DNA of 64,000 bases from Zizania palustris. Taxonomy: Eukaryota > Streptophyta > Magnoliopsida > Poales > Poaceae. Of the stretch, positions 10,619 to 21,287 are shown in pieces. The DNA lies in contig JAAALK010000081.1 in the NCBI GenBank assembly GCA_019279435.1, positions 52,815,318 to 52,879,317 of the forward strand. Direction: 5' to 3'. Position numbers and translations under genes: made by a program. The notes under the pieces are model-generated. The model had not been told where the DNA came from and made no database searches. It saw only the letters and a list, made by a program, of their open reading frames with translations. Each line of letters begins with the position of its first letter. The first letter of the stretch is position 1.

Positions 10619-11733
10619 TGTTGACGCCATGATTTGGTAAAGCCCAAAATCCCACTATGAGTTGTCACATGGTCAACAAATGGTCAAAGAGGATCCGGTC
10701 AAGGAATGTCAGAGGAGTATGTCGGCATCAGTTGCATTAATAGGGGATCCAATAGAGATAGGAATAGAAGATGGTTACAAATTCATCTAGAATTGGTTGG
10801 ATAAGTTACTTAGACGACAAGTCTCCAGACTATAAATATGTATCCCTTAGGTTAGATTAGACAACTCTTGTTCAACCAACCAATCGGCGCATCGCCACCC
10901 TTGATCCCCAAGGTTATCCGGCGAGACTCGGGTACTCGGAGCTGGGCTGCATCATTTTGATCTCCAACGAAGAGGTGAGTCCCGCCACCCCCGACGTACA
11001 TACCAACTAGGTTAGTATCCTCACAACTTCATCGGTTCAGTTCGATCTCTTGAGGAGAACGGTGAAATTGTATGGCCATCAATTGTTCTCAGTGTATTTG
11101 GCTAGGTCTAAGGCTACATCAGTTAGATTTGATCTCTTAGATTGATGTGATATGGGTCTGATAGTCTAAGGCTTCATCGGTTAGGTCCGACATCTCTTTC
11201 TATTGTATATTTTCATGTCGTATACTGTTCGTCTAAATAAAGTTTGCCCAATTCATTGATATATTGTTCAGATCATTCTGACTAGCTACTGTCTTGGTTA
11301 GGTATGATCTAGTTATTGTGATGATCTCCATGATATAGATTTGTTATCTGGCATGCTTTATTTATTTCTATCAGAGTACAAGTTGATAGGTTATCTTTAA
11401 TTCATCTCGATCTGTATCATATTCACCATCGAAGGGTGCACATCAGCTTATATGCATGATCTATCTTTTCCATCGACCGATGGCGCGCTCGCTTGATCAA
11501 ATCAACTTGGGCTATCGGCCTCATGGCCGACGGACACGCTGATTCATGATTTTATTGTTTCTGCGATAGTCATCGGCTTGACAGCTGATCGTCTATGCTA
11601 CTAACGTTTATCTTTTCTGATCCCTTATCAGTTGCAGGGTCAAATTGATTGGCACGCCTTGAACCCTTTTCTAAGAATGTAGGAACTACACTGGAGTTAA
11701 GCAGATCTCCTAGGCCACACATGTGTCAAAACA
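10619..11733 (+). repeat. 5' LTR of Ty3/gypsy element H2
   Basis: Starts TGTTGACGCCATG inside the H integrase and ends GTGTCAAAACA, just before a primer-site-like sequence and a gag frame. TATAAATATG at 10831-10840 is the probable TATA box. No second LTR of this family is visible, so the boundaries rest on TG/CA ends, the disrupted integrase on the left and gag on the right. The rest is unremarkable non-coding LTR. Confidence 0.75.
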
Positions 11734-11738
11734 TTTTA

Positions 11739-11754
11739 TGGCATGCCCGGTGGT
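11739..11754 (+). other. Probable primer binding site of H2
   Basis: TGGCATGCCCGGTGG lies 5 bp after the LTR end and resembles the TGGCGCGCCCGGTGGG-type primer sites of grass gypsy elements, with a change in the centre. Confidence 0.5.
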
Positions 11755-12190
11755 ACAAACTCCAACAACTCAACCATGGCGGGCGAGCTCAGTGAGGAAA
11801 ATGTCATCCTGATCACCATGGATGCTTTGTCTAAAGAGCAGAGGTTAAAGGTGCAGCAATATGTGGAGGAATTCCGGAAGTCATGCCTGCAAGTCTACGA
11901 CATGAATCGGCTGGGCCCCGTTTAGAGGGCCCCGTTTCCAACGTTAGTGCTGACCACAGAGGGTGGTCAGCCAATAGAGAACTCTCAGGCCAGTCTCCAA
12001 GAAGTCGTCAATCAGGCAATCCACCATTTACTAGTGAGCCAATCAGGGACACTGGCCAAAACTATTCAAGGGCTGATCAAGGAGGCCATCGGGGGCATAG
12101 TGGTTTGCGAGGCAACGCAAGGTCCGGCGTAGCTCCCCAATGACCAATTAAGACTACTACATCACAATCAGCTGGCGTCACTACCGCAAG
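11743..12190 (+). pseudogene. gag: Gag N-terminal part of H2, interrupted by CACTA insertion
   Basis: A frame starts MPGGTNSNNSTMAGELSEEN and continues through helical Gag-like sequence (LSKEQRLKVQQYVEEF, LQEVVNQAIHHLLVSQ). In-frame TAG codons occur at 11923-11925 and 12130-12132. It stops where the CACTA terminal repeat begins at 12191. The conserved Gag core of the same element resumes at about 20437. No catalytic function is expected. Confidence 0.7.
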
Positions 12191-12204
12191 CACTACAAGA
12201 AAAC
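12191..12204 (+). repeat. CACTA 5' terminal inverted repeat
   Basis: CACTACAAGAAAAC at the left edge of the element. The preceding three bases are AAG, the candidate 3 bp duplication, which cannot be confirmed because the right terminus is missing. Confidence 0.85.
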
Positions 12205-12225
12205 AATAAATTTTCGTCGGTCTTT

Positions 12226-12420
12226 TAATTTTCGTCAGCATTTCCGAAAGCCGACGGAAGTTAACTTAACTTCCATCGGCTTTTCACAGTGGCCGACGGA
12301 AGTTAGCCAGAATTTTTCCGCGGCCGATCGGATCCCATAACTTCCGTCGGCCAGCATTAAAGCCGACGGAAGTTAACTAACTCCGTCAGCTTTAATGCTG
12401 GCCGATGGAAGTTAGGGGAT
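12226..12420 (+). repeat. CACTA 5' subterminal repeats (ACTTCCGTCGGC motif)
   Basis: At least five copies of ACTTCCGTCGGC or its complement GCCGACGGAAGT occur in alternating orientation, several as facing pairs that can form hairpins. These are the expected transposase-binding motifs of CACTA ends and recur at 20300-20436. Confidence 0.9.
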
Positions 12421-12429
12421 TTATTCCCC

Positions 12430-12822
12430 AACTGCACGCACGTACAGGGAGCACTAACTCCCTGTAGCGCGCTCCCGGCCGCACTGTTACCCGCCGCCGC
12501 CTCTTGCGCCCGCCGCATCCCACCGCCAACCGCCGGCCGACCACCGCCGCCGCTGGCCGACCACCGCTGCCGCCGGCAGCTCGGTCCCGCCCACCGCTCG
12601 CCGCCTCCTCCCACGCCGACCTCCCGCGCCGCTCCTCCCAGCCGCCTCCGGCCGGCCGCCGCCGACCACCGCCGCCTCTAGCCGCCCGGTCCCGTGCGCC
12701 CGCCACCCGCCGCCGCCTTCCACGCAGACCACCCGCGCCGCCGCCCACCGCCCTCCGGCCGCTGCCCATCGTCGTCGCCCGTTGCCGTCCGTCGTCGTCG
12801 CCCGTCGCCGCCCGTCGATCAA
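12430..12822 (+). other. CpG-rich leader block of CACTA element, possible noncoding first exon
   Basis: A very GC- and CpG-rich block dominated by CGCCGCC-type trinucleotide runs. It ends at a good splice donor (CAA|GTAAGT near 12820). Several frames are open on both strands because the repeat lacks stops. They translate as Pro/Arg/Ala-rich or Gly/Arg-rich low-complexity peptides, so none is called as a gene. It is plausibly the promoter-proximal untranslated exon of the transposase transcript. Confidence 0.45.
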
Positions 12823-13692
12823 GTAAGTACGCCACTAGTTTAACTTCTTGAGTAATGTGCTATACTTGGATACTTGCATCCGGTTGATGAATGATGATTA
12901 TGGTTGATGAGTTGATTTGGTTGCCTGATTAGTCATGCATGTTATTTGTTGGCTATATAGGTAGCTAGAACATTTGTGTTGTTAAAGATAAATGGAATAG
13001 TTGTTGCTGCTTTGCTGATTATGGATATATAGATTATGGAATAGTTATATTACTGAAATTATTACCAATATTGTGATGAACATCATATATTGGTAATAAT
13101 GTTGCCACAAAATCTGTGAAGTGAGTATGGCGTCGCCTCGCCGCACGCCATACTCGCCTAAAAGGTGTGAAGGTGGTCCGGCGCCTCGCCTCGCCGCGTC
13201 GATGTAACAACTATGGCAAGAACAGTTTGTAATTTCTGTTTGTTTAGATTATGGAAACTTATTGCTCATTTGGTACATGTAACCTGATGCTTATTTTCCA
13301 AGAAGAAACAATGCCAGTCTCAACAAGTTTATGACTTTGTTTGAGTGTTGTTGTGAATTAATGCAATTGCTAATTCAACAATGGTCATTATATATAGTGG
13401 TAGAACTAGCTTCTTGTATTCTTTATATCTTCTTAGTCCTCACTAAATTGGAATTGTTATATTGACCATCACTTTTTATTAATTTGTGGATTGTTGATGA
13501 TTTCATTACGGTGATTAGTATATTATATATATACTTTATTATATATATTTCTTTTCGTATGCAATTTTTTATTTGACAACAACGTAGATAATGTAACGAA
13601 ACCTATGCGTCACCCGTTTCGGACCAACATGTCTCACACGTGTCATGCGTGTGAGATGTGTAGGTCCGGAATTGTCCCTTTTTGGACAGCCT
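12823..13692 (+). other. AT-rich noncoding region of CACTA element
   Basis: About 870 bp with no credible coding frame, mostly AT-rich (for example 13500-13560, TATA-rich). A short GC-rich stretch, CGTCGCCTCGCCGCACGCC and neighbours, lies at 13130-13200. It probably serves as an intron or leader between the first exon and the transposase. Confidence 0.4.
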
Positions 13693-13882
13693 CGGAGTGG
13701 GCGACAGAGCGTGGTCTTTATGATGAGTCATGAGTCCGAATGGGATTTCAGTAACATAACCTTGTTGTTCTCCATTGCACCACTATCAGGCGTGCAATTG
13801 GAGAACAGCGGGGTTATGCTGCTGAAATTTCGTTCGGACTCATGGCTCGTCATAAAGACCACGTTCTGTCGGTCACTCTTGG
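13693..13882. repeat. Long imperfect palindrome (about 90 nt arms, short loop)
   Basis: The left arm (13693 to about 13780) reads GACAGAGCGTGGTCTTTATG, GAGTCATGAGTCCGAA, TTCAGTAACATAACC and GTTCTCCATTGCAC. The right arm (about 13792-13882) is its near-complement in reverse order: GTGCAATTGGAGAAC, GGTTATGCTGCTGAA, TTCGGACTCATGGCTC and CATAAAGACCACGTTCTGTC. The loop is about 10 nt. It lies immediately 5' of the transposase frame. Confidence 0.93.
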
Positions 13883-13948
13883 GTGGGTTTAGGACCTATC
13901 TTTTCCTATAGACATAGGGACATGATATGTAGAAAACGTCTGGTACTT

Positions 13949-16900
13949 ATGATGCATTCTCGATTGAATGAATGTTTTGCCTATAGAATCGCTGAGGACG
14001 ACCGACGGTGGATGTATAGTGGTTGGATGAAAAGTGGAGCTCACACGAGGGAGTGGGTAATCAACGCTGAGAAATTTGTTGACCGTGCATTCGCTTTGAC
14101 AACAAACACTGGCGCGAGGTGCCCATGCATGAAGTGCAGAAATTCTCGTTGGCAAGACAAGAGGACATTGTCATTGCATATTTGCAAATATGGTTTCATG
14201 TCAGGTTATGAAGTTTGGTCTTTTCACGGCGAGACAGGCCGTGAAAAAACGGTATTAGTAGTGGAAGAAGAAGAAGATAGTGTTGCTGATGATAGGATGG
14301 ATGAGATGCTTGATGCTATACGACCGGAGTTTGAATCAAACCCTGAGGATCCTCCAACACCGGAGGTTCAAAAGTTTTTCGACATCCTTCGAGCTTCAAA
14401 AGAGCCATTCCATGAGCACACCACCGTAAGCGTTCTCGCTTTCGTTACTCATATTATGGCTATTAAGTTAAAGTTTGCATTTTCAAACAATTGTTATAAG
14501 GAGCTCTTGAATCTGATCAGCGATATCCTTCCTAAGAACCATAAGGTGCCGAAAGACATGTACCAGTCAAAGAAAATGCTTTCTACTCTCGGTATGGAGT
14601 ATGAGAAGATTGATGTGTGCCGAGATAATTGTATGTTGTTCTGGAAAGAACATAGTAATGAGGTGAAATGCTTAAAATGTGGTAAACCGAGATTTGTAGA
14701 GGTCGTAAATGAAGACGGAGAGAAGGCGACGACAGAGGTTGCTCATAAGCAACTTCGTTACATGCCTCTTACACCTCGGGTGAAACAATTGTTTCTCTCA
14801 AAGAAAACCGCTAGACATATGCGATGGCATAAAGAAGGTGTACGTGAGAATAATCAAGTAATGGTGCACCCATCTGATGGTGAGGCATGGAAGGCTCTAG
14901 ATGATTTTGATGCAGACTTTGCTAGTGATGCAAGGAATGTTCACATCGGGTTGGCAACAGATGGATTCATGCCTTTCAATGTAATCGCATCGTCTTACTC
15001 TTGTTGGCCTGTGTTTGCTATTCCATACAACCTTCCACCTTCGTTTTGTATGAAATATGAATTTATGTTCCTGTGTCTCATTATACCAGGTCCAGAGCAT
15101 CCTGGAACACGACTAAACGTGATGCTGAAGCCCTTAATTGAAGAGTTGAAACAATTGTGGAAAGGAGTTGAAGCATATGACTATGACCAGAAGCAAAAAT
15201 TCAATCTTCGAGTTGCGTATCTGTGGTCGGTCCACGATTTTCCGGCATACGGTATTTTTTCTGGTTGGAGTTGTCATGGAAGGTTGACATGCCCGATATG
15301 TGCGAAGGACACAGATTGTTTCTGTCTGAACTTCGGGGGAATGATTTGTTACTTTGATTGCCATAGATGCTTTTTGCCCTTGAATCACCCATTTAGGTTA
15401 CAGAGGAACAATTTCAAGAAGGACAATATTGTTGCAAAGGGACCACCAAGGCGTTTAAATGGTAGAGAAATCGCTGATATGCTGAATGAGTTGGTCCTTA
15501 GTGAAAATGAGGATGGATTTGTAGGATTCGGAACCGAACATAATTGGACCCACATATGTGGCTTATGGAAACTGTCGTATGTCAAATCACTAATTCTGAT
15601 GCAAAACATTGACGTTATGCATCAGGAATGTAATGTTGGTGAAAGCATTATAAGTACATGTATGGATTTTACTGACAGGACAAAAGATAATGTAAAGGTG
15701 AGAAGAGATTTAGCTGAGATTTGTAATCGACCAACCCTTGAGTTGACGAATAGTGGTGGCAAGCCACGTGCCCCATTTTGTTTAAAACCTAAAGAAAAAA
15801 ACAAGTAATGAGGTGGTTGAAAAATTTGAAATTCCCAGATAGTTACGCTGCGGGATTTAGAAGAGCTGTGAATTTGAAGACAGGGAAATTAAATGGATTG
15901 AAAAGTCATGATTACCACATAATAATGGAAAGACTCCTTCCTGTAATGTTTCGCGGGTACCTGAATGATGATGTGTGGAAGGCGTTAACTGAGCTGAGCC
16001 ATTTTTATAGAAAACTTTGTGCGAAAGAAATTAAGAAAGATATGATGGAGATTCTAGAGAAAGAGATCCCGGTGCTTTTATGTAAATTGGAAAAAATATT
16101 CCCTCCAGGGTTCTTCAATCCAATGCAACATTTACTGGTTCATCTGCCATATGAAGCTAAGGTAGGTGGCCCTGTGCAATATAGGTGGATGTATCATATT
16201 GAAAGGTCCCTAAAGAAGCTTAGAGCGATGGTTGGTAATAAGGCCAGAGTTGAAGGTTGCATCGCAGAAGAATTTAAATTGAAAGAGATAGCATACTTCA
16301 CTAGTGTATACTTCGCTGAGCATCACAATGTCAACACACCTGCTACACGGTACCATATGGATGAAGACCATCCTTGTAGTGTTCTCCAAATATTTGGGTG
16401 GAAGGGCATAACTATTGGTGTCTCCACGACATATTATGTAACTCAAGAAGAACGAACATATGCCTTGCTCTACATGTACTCAAATATGGAAGAGATGGAA
16501 GAATATTTCGCGTAAGTAAATTCTTTTTAGTTTTATATTTTACCTCCAAATTTAAACCCGTTTGTTTACCTATTCGTTACAATGACAGTATGTTTGATTC
16601 TAAATACTTGACGTCTGGTCGTCAACCAACGGAAAAGCAATTAGATAAATTGCGTCGAGAAGGAGTAAATGGCGGGCCTAGTTTCCTCACTTGGTTCAGA
16701 GAACATGTAAATCCTTACCTTTTGTGACACGTATTATTTTACTCTACTAGGTTAATTATCTTATAATCTCCTATGATTTGCAGTGCGTGCTCGCTAACAA
16801 TGTACATATAGACTTGCGACAGCTCTCTTACGGGAGTATTAGTGCCAAAAGTTACGGTCGCTATGATGTTAATGGTTTCCGCTTCCGTTCAACTATTTTT

Positions 16901-17494
16901 CAAGCATATCGACCTCTAGCGGCAACAACTAATACTGGAGTTGTTACAAGGGTCGTTGATGGACAAGGACACGAAACTATGTATTATGGAATCATCAAAA
17001 ATATAATCGAGTACAATTTTGCCGGGAATAAGGAGATTAAAGTAGTCTTCTTCAATTGTGATTGGTTCGACCCTAAACATGGTACTCGTGAAAACCAATT
17101 TGGGATGGTTGAAGTCAAACACGCGGAACGATTATCTGGTTGCGATAATTTTGTCCTTGCTCACCAAGTCGAGCAGGTGTATTATATGTCGTACCCATGT
17201 GAAAAACTAAGTGCTTGGTGGGTAGTATACAAAGTGAATCCTCGGGAACGTCTACACACCCCTAGTGATGGCGCTTATCAATTGGAGGTTGAAGAGGTCG
17301 ATGAGGTTTACCAAGATGATGAATTGCCGACTTCGTTTAATGTACAGTCAGAATCATCGACAGATTCTTTTCTCGGCGATTCTAATGATGTGGCAGTTCC
17401 CGAGAAAAGGAAACACCAACATAAGAAGAAAAAAGTAACATGGCGTGCTTTGGAGAGAAAAGGACAAATTGATCCTGATTTTGATGACAATTGA
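13949..17494 (+). pseudogene. CACTA TNP2-type transposase (DUF4218, DUF4216 modules), frameshifted
   Basis: The first exon carries a transposase-associated N-terminal module (DRRWMYSGW, WVINAEKFVDRAF, CPCMKCRN), then the TNP2 core (KHHKV-like region, CPKCG-like CLKCGKPRF, RHMRWHKEG, HPSDGEAWKALDDF, VHIGLATDGF, PYNLPPS, HDFPAYGIFSGWSCHG, CPIC). At 15794-15808 an A-run carries a one-base indel that creates TAA; the next frame (15808-16511) continues directly as DUF4218 (LKSHDYHIIMERLLP, VRWMYHIERSL-like). Two introns follow with canonical ends, exon borders 16511/16589 and 16706/16784, both phase-consistent. The last exon holds a DUF4216 region (VVFFNCDWFDP, VLAHQVEQVYY) and a basic tail, stop 17492-17494. 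The start is uncertain; the family start is probably near DRRWM. Apart from the single frameshift it is well preserved. Confidence 0.88.
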
Positions 17495-17604
17495 CAAGTA
17501 ATTGTTTTCATACATGCATATGCAATATACTTCATATTACATGTTTTTTCATATGTACAAACCTTCTTTACTAATAAATGCTCGTTTGTGCTCATTTTGA
17601 ACAG

Positions 17605-19998
17605 GACGTCGAAAAAGGTGAGGAGTGTCACGAGGAAGCTCTTCCGCTTGGGTAGTACATCGGTGAGTACTCCAGCGAGTACACCGACGAGTCAGGAGGA
17701 CACCCTATTCCGGGGTAGCTCCTCTTCTTCAAACAGACGTCGTCAAGAGCAGCTCCTGAGATGCATAGATCCGACATTAATTGGTCGACCTATTGCATTT
17801 CAACTGGATGATGAGGTAACTTTTAGATTGCTTTTTATGTCAGTTATAAACTATTACTAATTGTTTCAATACTATTTTGTAGGAGGAAGAACACTTGGAG
17901 AGTGCGGGTCATGAGGATCATCCAGTGGGTGGGGGGCAGGAGGGGGATGTCCCGGACTGTGCGGCGCAGAGGGATGACCCGGAGGGTGTGGGGCAGGGCG
18001 ATGACTCGGAGGGTGCGGGGCAGGGGGATGTCCCGGATGGTGCGGGTCAGGAGGAGGGGGCTGAGGCTTCCGGGGCCTCAGTATCATTCAGGACGAGTCA
18101 CCTGGTCGCCCCACCAGTAGTCTCTTCCGTTGGAGCCAAGATCGAGATTACACCTGTAGGTGACGGGTAAGTGTAATACGCTTCTATTGTTTTGCTTTTT
18201 GCAAAAAATTTCTTTCACTAAACTGACTTTATTTATTATGTATTTCTAGATCTTGGATTGACTCTCGGTTTGACGGCACTTCAAGGGTCAGGCAGGTTAA
18301 CCAGATATTGGGTAACCTGTGTCGGTTGCACTACCCAGGGGTGCTGACAATGCCGACCAGTGAGCGGGTTCTATGCCAGACATGGGACTAGTACCGGTTT
18401 GCTACTGACGGGTGCCACTGAACTGCTCAGGGGGCGGTGTCTCATGACTTCTGGGTATGCATGTGTTTTTTCAATCTTCTTTTAGTTCTAACACAAAGCT
18501 TTTCGAGTTACAACACTTTACTAATCATGACTTTTGCAGTTACGCTTTTGCTTGCTAGAAGTCGGCAATCACCATAATCATGCCCTTCAAGTCATCAACA
18601 ATAGTGCACATAAGGTGGTGAAGGACGCCATTTCGTATGCCCGCATTCAAGCGAACAATGCTTACTACAAGGAGAAGCTAGGGCAACGAATGAGCAAGGC
18701 GACGGGCGCATCGTCAATATATTTGACTGAAGAACAATACCGTTCGGTAAACAATTCTAACTTTTTAAATCTTCGATTGTTGAGATTTGTTGTCATATAA
18801 TACAAATAGCATCTATATTTAGGTGAGGATTCCGTGGTTTGCAAACCGCGAGGACGCATATTTCGAATTCTGCAAGATTTGGTCTTCAGCTGCATTTAAG
18901 AAGACTTCCGAGCAGAAAAGACAATGCCGAGGGATGGATCCGAAGCACAGATATGGTGCCGATGGACATATTCACCACGCTAAACACATGGTAAGACCTC
19001 CTTCTGTCACTCTCTAGCTATAGATACATTGTAATGCGACTAACTCATTTCTATTGTACAGGAAGCTAAATCTGGCAACGTGTCAAGTGACATAGAGGTG
19101 TATACCTCTGGTCACAAAGGAAGCAATCCTACACAACCAGATGTCTTGTGTAGCCAGACAGCCACGGACCATTTGGTGAGATGTTAGCAATGTTAAGAGT
19201 TTGCGTAATTTCATTTTTCTCTGTCTAGTCGGACATGTTTTTTGCAGGCGCGGTATGGTGAACACATGGTTCGACTCCATAGAGAGGACTATGATTGGCG
19301 GAGAGAACCTATCGACCAAATGGCCGTGTACTCCAGTGGAGGTGGCAAAAGCCATGGACGGTGAGAGAGTGTTTTTATTAATGTTTTGTGTATGGTATTG
19401 TGATGGTAACTAACTCATTCAATGTTGCAGGTACTCCATGTTCAATGGAGTTATTGACTCGAGAGCTGTGAGAGCTTAGAAGTCAACTCAGTCATCGCAG
19501 AGCTCCGTCGGAGTTGGGTCCAGCTGTCGTCGCTCAGAAGAAACCCCAGAGATGGTTCGGATGAGGGAGGAAATGAGGCGGCGTGATGAGCACAACAGGA
19601 AACAACAAGAGTACTATACCGCCTGCTTAGCACAACAGCAGGCGATGATCCAAGTAAGTTTAGTTTAGAGTGTTGCAGTTAAAAAGTATTCAGAAATAGG
19701 TTTAGAACTAACTGATTACATTACAACATGTGTAGCAACTAGCCCAGCAAAATGGTGGATTTGACATGTCCATGTTCCGACCACTACCTCCCCCGCCACC
19801 ACCACTATCTCCTACATCACCTGAGGTACCTCCTAGATACTTAAGTTAACGTTTAGAAGGGTACTTGAGTTCGTTCTCTAATTTTGTCTATTTCTTCAGA
19901 GTTTCCGTACGCTTGGTCAGGATGGAGCCTCCGGGGCAAATGTGGATGAAGCGGGAGGCAGCGGCGGCACCAACGACCCAAATGTGGGCGATCAGTGA
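17605..19998 (+). pseudogene. Second CACTA gene, Ptta/En/Spm (TNPA/TNPD-like) multi-exon
   Basis: Ten exon-like blocks separated by short GT-AG introns can be read: 17605-17815, 17883-18166, 18250-18454, 18541-18746, 18833-18990, 19062-19175, 19248-19360, 19431-19653, 19736-19825 and 19900-19998. Features include a Gly/Asp-rich repeat (DPEGVGQGDDSEGAG type) in exon 2, LHYPGVLTM in exon 3, YLTEEQYRSV in exon 4, PWFANREDAYFEF and KHRYGADGHIHHAKHM in exon 5, and a Gln- and Pro-rich C-terminus (RRDEHNRKQQEYY, PLPPPPPPP). These are typical of plant transposase family 24. Exon 3 has two in-frame stops, so it is probably inactive. I did not verify every phase. Confidence 0.7.
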
Positions 19999-20044
19999 GT
20001 ATATGGACAAATATGACTTTGTATGTGGCTCTCGCTGTGTTATG

Positions 20045-20262
20045 TGAATTTGTATGTGAATTTGGATGTTATATGTGAATTCAGATGTGTACTGTGACTT
20101 TGGATGTGAATTCAGTTATATTATGTGATTTTGGATGTGATGTGTGAAGTTTGGATGTGAATTTGGATGTGAGATTGATTTTGGATGTTATATGTGAAGT
20201 TTGAATGTGTTTTGGATGTTATATGTGAATGTGATTGAAATTGTGGTTGGATGTGAGTGTGA
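20045..20262 (+). repeat. Degenerate short repeat (TTTGGATGTGAAT-like)
   Basis: Many imperfect copies of GTGAATTTGGATGT and shorter TGGATGTGA units fill the stretch between the last exon and the right subterminal repeats. No coding potential. Confidence 0.8.
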
Positions 20263-20299
20263 GTAGGGGAACTAGGGAAAAACAAAAAAAATACCAGCT

Positions 20300-20436
20300 A
20301 ACTTCCGTCGGCTTTGACCATAGCCGACGGAAGTTAGCTGCTTTCGGCCATGTGGGCAGAAAGGCTAACTTCCGTCGGCTAGGGCCAATTGCCGATGGAA
20401 GTTAGCCTATTTCCGACGGAAGTTAGCTAACTCTTC
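20300..20436 (-). repeat. CACTA 3' subterminal repeats
   Basis: Copies of ACTTCCGTCGGC and GCCGACGGAAGTTAGC in opposite orientations mirror those at 12226-12420. The terminal inverted repeat that should follow is absent. Confidence 0.88.
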
Positions 20437-21287
20437 GCTCGGATATGAAGGTGATAAGGCAACCCAGCAATCGGCCCCCTCACACAGTCCGCCCAGGGCA
20501 CGCTAAGCGGGGCCGATAAGAATGTGCAGGTGCCATTCCCAGTATCCGACCCAAGAATTCCAAGGCAAGGAGTGCCGCAAGTGACGTACGACATCGCAAG
20601 AGACCCCCCGGTAGACCTCATGTAACCAAGGGGGGCACCCGATATTGTCCCTCTTGGGTATCATTGGACGACGTACTATGGAGCAATGCCCTACAATGAT
20701 GCAAGGCAATATAGATACGACACTGCTCGGGGGGACCAGTATCAACAGGTGCCAATTCCTACCCGATACAATGTGCCGGATTTCACCAAGTTCTCAGGAC
20801 AAGACTCGATTTCCACAATCGAGCACATTAGCCGGTTTATCGCCTAGTGTGGGGAGGCATCGGCTGACAAAACACTGAAGGTTTGGTTTTTCCCGCTATC
20901 CCTAACAGGATCGGCCTTCTTGTGGTTTTCTTCGCTGCTGGTGGATTCCATCAAAGGATAGGTAGACCTGGAAAAGAAGTTTCACAAGTACTTCTTTGCC
21001 GGCATCAAGGAGATGAAGCTGATCGACATGATGTCCGTGAAACAAAGGATGAATGAGTCGGTCCCATATTATATATAGAGGTTCCACGACATGTGAAGCA
21101 TATGTTATAGCGTGAGCCTCAGTGATAGTCAATTGGCAGAGCTTGCATTTAAAGGACTTTTGAGCCCTATCAGCGAGAAGTTTTCATCACATGAGTTCAA
21201 AAGCCTCTCGTAACTGCTGCAAAGGGTATCGACCCATGAGAGCAGATTCCAAGAAGCCAAATGGGACAAGTACCAAAAGAAGGTTGT
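20437..21287 (+). pseudogene. gag: Gag core of H2, continuation after CACTA insertion
   Basis: Translation gives a plant gypsy Gag core: PTRYNVPDFTKFSGQD, a TAG where Gln is expected before CGEAS, LSLTGSAFLWFSSL, VDLEKKFHKYFFAG and LAFKGLLSPISEKF. Several in-frame stops are present, so it is inactive. The frame ends at 21287, where a Sirevirus LTR starts (candidate duplication GTTGT, 21283-21287; the other side is lost). The region matches gag of the A copy at 43473-43952 in arrangement, so H2 and A are related families. Confidence 0.82.

Larger units (their letters stand above)
12191..20436 (+). mobile_element. CACTA (En/Spm-like) DNA transposon, 3' end eroded
   Basis: The left terminus is CACTACAAGAAAAC, the classic CACTA terminal repeat. 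Both ends carry subterminal copies of ACTTCCGTCGGC in both orientations (12226-12420 and 20300-20436). Inside are a TNP2-type transposase with DUF4218 and DUF4216-type modules (13949-17494) and a second multi-exon gene of the Ptta/En/Spm type (17605-19998), the usual two-gene layout. The right terminal repeat (TTTTCTTGTAGTG expected) is not present. H2 gag-like sequence resumes right after the last subterminal repeat, so a small deletion or divergence removed it. The coordinates of the right edge are therefore approximate. Confidence 0.88.

Noticed and set aside
12392..12851. Overlapping frames of 85-147 residues in the GC-rich block
   Set aside because: Low-complexity Pro/Arg/Gly sequence open on both strands because of CGCCGC repeats; no codon structure.
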